Shown here one piece after another: positions 61,814-64,000 of a stretch of 64,000 bases of DNA. Position numbers and translations under genes: made by a program. The DNA is from Gilvirhabdus luticola. GTDB lineage: Bacteria > Bacteroidota > Bacteroidia > Flavobacteriales > Flavobacteriaceae. How positions within the stretch are numbered: the first letter of the stretch is position 1; the number at the start of each line of letters is the position of its first letter. Location: assembly GCF_032583975.1 (NCBI RefSeq), contig NZ_JAWHTF010000003.1. The stretch is one strand, 5' to 3'. A model generated the notes under the pieces. It made no database searches. It was given only the letters and a program-made list of their open reading frames with translations, and was not told the origin of the DNA.

Positions 61814-63751
61814 TTAAAATTTCTTTAATGTTTTATTTATTTCTGAATTAACAATTTTAGAAAATTCAACTATACTAATCATACCTAGGTCTTCACCTCC
61901 ATGACGGCGCACAGTTATCTTTTCTTCATTTTCTTCGTTCTCGCCAATAATAATCATAAATGGAAACTTTTTCATTTCAGCTTCACGAATCTTTTTGCCA
62001 ATAGTTTCGTTTCTATTATCAACGAGGGCGCGAATTTCGTTATTTTCTAGCAAAGTTAAAACTTTTTCAGCGTATTTTTCATATTTCTCACTAATTGATA
62101 GAATAATAGCTTGTTCTGGCATTAACCAAATCGGGAAATTTCCTGCTGTATGCTCAAGTAGAATTGCAATAAAACGTTCCATGCTACCAAAAGGAGCACG
62201 ATGAATCATGACTGGTCTATGCAATTCATTATCACTTCCTTTATATGTTAAATTAAATCTTTCGGGTAAATTATAGTCTACCTGAATGGTTCCTAACTGC
62301 CACTGTCTTCCAAGAGCATCTTTGACCATAAAGTCTAGTTTTGGGCCATAAAAAGCGGCTTCCCCTTCTACAATTACATAATCTAACCCTTTGTCTTCGG
62401 CAGCATTAATGATGGCTTGTTCAGCTTTTTTCCAATTGCCAACATCACCAATATATTTGTCTGGATTTTCAGAGTCCCTTACAGATACTTGAGTAGAAAA
62501 GTTTTCGAACCCTAAAGAGCCAAAAACATAAAGTACTAGATCAATAACATTTTTAAACTCTTCGTCCAATTGTTCTGGTGTGCAGAATAAATGAGCATCA
62601 TCTTGGGTAAAGCCTCTAACACGAGTTAAGCCATGAAGTTCTCCACTTTGTTCATATCTGTATACTGTGCCAAATTCTGCATATCGTTTTGGTAAATCGC
62701 GGTAAGACCATTGTGAGCTATTATAAATCTCACAGTGGTGTGGACAATTCATAGGTTTTAATAAAAATTCTTCACCTTCTTTAGGTGTATGTATAGGTTG
62801 AAAACTGTCTTCACCATATTTAGCATAATGACCAGAGGTAACGTATAATTCTTTTTGCCCGATGTGAGGTGAAATGACCATTTCATATCCTGCTTTTTTT
62901 TGCGCCTTTTTAAGAAAATCTTCTAAACGATCTCTTAAAGCTGCACCTTTAGGTAGCCACAGAGGTAACCCTTGACCTACTTTTTCTGAAAAAGTAAAAA
63001 GTTCTAATTCTTTGCCTAGTTTTCTATGGTCACGTTTTTTGGCTTCTTCAAGTAGTTGAAGATATTCTGTAAGATCTTTTTGTTTAGGAAATGAAATTCC
63101 GTAAACTCGTGTGAGTTGTTTATTGTTTTCATCACCTTTGTAATATGCCCCAGCAACACTTAATATTTTGACGGCTTTTACAATTCCTGTATTTGGTATA
63201 TGACCACCACGACATAAATCTGTAAATTTGGAATGATCGCAAAATGTAATTGTACCATCCTCAAGATTTTCGATTAATTCTACCTTATATTCATTTTTAT
63301 TTTGATAAAATGAAAGAGCTTCTTTTTTTGATACAGAACGCATTTTAAAATCGTACTTACCCCTTGCAATTTCAAGCATTTTATCTTCAATAGTTTTGAA
63401 GTCTTTTTCAGAGATCGTATCATCACCTAAGTCTACATCGTAATAAAAGCCATTTTCTATAGCAGGACCAACCCATAACTTTACATTAGGATAAAGTTCT
63501 TCAAGTGCTTCAGCCAAAATATGAGCAGAAGAATGCCAGAATGCTTTTTTACCTTCATTATTATTCCATGTATACAATGTAAGAGATCCATCTTTTGTAA
63601 GAGGAGTAGAAGTTTCAACGACAGAGTTATTAAAACTAGCCGAAATCACATTTCTTGCTAATCCTTCACTGATGTTTTTGGCAACATCTATTGGTGTTAC
63701 ATTTTTCTCAAACAATTTTATACTACCATCTGGTAATGTTATTTGTATCAT
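61814..63751 (-). CDS. thrS: Threonyl-tRNA synthetase
   Basis: A 645-residue class II synthetase. In order: TGS domain (residues 1-62, ITLPDGSIKLFEKN), the editing domain (HSSAHILAEALEELYP and CRGGHIPNTG, which carry the HxxxH and Cys-x3-His sites), the catalytic core with motif 2 (RYEQSGELHGLTRVRGFTQD) and the zinc ligand Cys in PMNCPHHCEIY, and the anticodon-binding end. Two further zinc His residues lie in DDAHLF and in MIHRAPFG. It heads the operon and has a full promoter match 24 bases upstream. Confidence 0.97.
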   Translation of the reverse strand: MIQITLPDGSIKLFEKNVTPIDVAKNISEGLARNVISASFNNSVVETSTPLTKDGSLTLYTWNNNEGKKAFWHSSAHILAEALEELYPNVKLWVGPAIENGFYYDVDLGDDTISEKDFKTIEDKMLEIARGKYDFKMRSVSKKEALSFYQNKNEYKVELIENLEDGTITFCDHSKFTDLCRGGHIPNTGIVKAVKILSVAGAYYKGDENNKQLTRVYGISFPKQKDLTEYLQLLEEAKKRDHRKLGKELELFTFSEKVGQGLPLWLPKGAALRDRLEDFLKKAQKKAGYEMVISPHIGQKELYVTSGHYAKYGEDSFQPIHTPKEGEEFLLKPMNCPHHCEIYNSSQWSYRDLPKRYAEFGTVYRYEQSGELHGLTRVRGFTQDDAHLFCTPEQLDEEFKNVIDLVLYVFGSLGFENFSTQVSVRDSENPDKYIGDVGNWKKAEQAIINAAEDKGLDYVIVEGEAAFYGPKLDFMVKDALGRQWQLGTIQVDYNLPERFNLTYKGSDNELHRPVMIHRAPFGSMERFIAILLEHTAGNFPIWLMPEQAIILSISEKYEKYAEKVLTLLENNEIRALVDNRNETIGKKIREAEMKKFPFMIIIGENEENEEKITVRRHGGEDLGMISIVEFSKIVNSEINKTLKKF

Positions 63752-63774
63752 TTTAAATTATTAAATTGAATTTG

Positions 63775-63805
63775 CAAAGATAATAGTATAAACATACACA
63801 TACAA
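63775..63805 (-). promoter_or_regulatory. Promoter of the thrS operon
   Basis: On the minus strand TTG (complement of 63803-63805) and TATCTTTG (complement of 63775-63782) are 20 bases apart, a full Bacteroidota-type match, 24 bases upstream of the thrS ATG. Confidence 0.75.
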
Positions 63806-63954
63806 TATATATATAAGTATAAATTTTAAACTCATATTTTATAGTTTATTTAGATTTGATATGTCTGGATTTAATATTTAGTTTCTAGTATAAATGTGAT
63901 TTTAAATTACTTATAAAAATTAATTAAAAAAATAAAATTTTTATTGAAAAAGGA

Positions 63955-63985
63955 TTGTAGAATTGCAAAAAGGGTTTTATATTTG
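63955..63985 (+). promoter_or_regulatory. Promoter at the right edge, probably for a stable RNA gene
   Basis: TTG (63955-63957) and TATATTTG (63978-63985) are 20 bases apart. The -7 context TTTTATATTTGCACCC is identical to that of tRNA-Lys at 42786, so the gene just outside the window is likely a tRNA or other stable RNA. Confidence 0.65.
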
Positions 63986-64000
63986 CACCCGCTTTGGGGC

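Overview
The window is an AT-rich chromosomal segment from a member of the Bacteroidota, almost certainly family Flavobacteriaceae. Three things point there. Five proteins carry type IX secretion (T9SS) C-terminal signals: four end in the type B 'gliding motility' domain finishing HFALKR or HFSLKR, and one ends in a type A tail. Promoters follow the Bacteroidota pattern TTG-N19-22-TAnnTTTG, seen upstream of sucC, ruvX, def, tgt, thrS and tRNA-Lys. The housekeeping genes (lysA, dapD, split transketolase, DUF5606 protein, PPK2) are flavobacterial in type. No prophage, insertion sequence, CRISPR array or rRNA was seen. Gene density is high and only one gap exceeds 300 bases (11251-11733).

Layout. 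1-7725: small secreted proteins, a class III polyphosphate kinase, an M28 peptidase/DinB/VOC gene set, a beta-propeller protein, a double SnoaL lipoprotein and a Rieske oxygenase. 7809-14135: lysA, sucC, a small secreted protein, a DUF1456 protein, a TerB-like protein and uvrB. 14139-27163: a 13 kb block of four large T9SS type B proteins on the minus strand. Two have choice-of-anchor L domains and two are recent tandem duplicates. 27194-33710: an ABC-2 exporter pair, a protein with kinase-like motifs, a pRiA4b ORF-3-like protein, heme A synthase, CCA-adding enzyme and a threonylcarbamoyl-AMP synthase.

33766-37863 is a surface-glycan cluster: a Kdo/WaaP-type kinase, two GT2 glycosyltransferases, a CDP-glycerol glycerophosphotransferase-like protein and a sulfotransferase. 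37876-45986 holds dapD, ruvX, def, a Crp-like regulator, a TlpA thioredoxin, two tRNAs (Leu-GAG, Lys-UUU), aroK, a phosphoribosyltransferase, an S4 protein and an FKBP-like lipoprotein. 46036-56627 holds the split transketolase, tgt, an LptF/LptG-type permease, a DMT transporter, accA, dnaB, an AI-2E family protein, a secreted 'asparagine synthetase B'-labelled protein and a YjbQ protein. 56628-63751 holds a lipoprotein, a propeller-amidohydrolase fusion and the thrS-infC-rpmI-rplT translation operon. The right edge carries a promoter matching that of tRNA-Lys, probably for a stable RNA gene just outside.

Most of the window is core metabolism and information processing; the accessory character lies in the T9SS block and the glycan cluster. 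The most notable points are: infC appears to start at AUA; Tgt has lost all three zinc cysteines; the T9SS block combines a tandem gene duplication with an 11-unit acidic repeat array; and the unassigned protein at 29050-30108 has protein-kinase-like motifs. I did not find a clear, wholly new multi-gene system.
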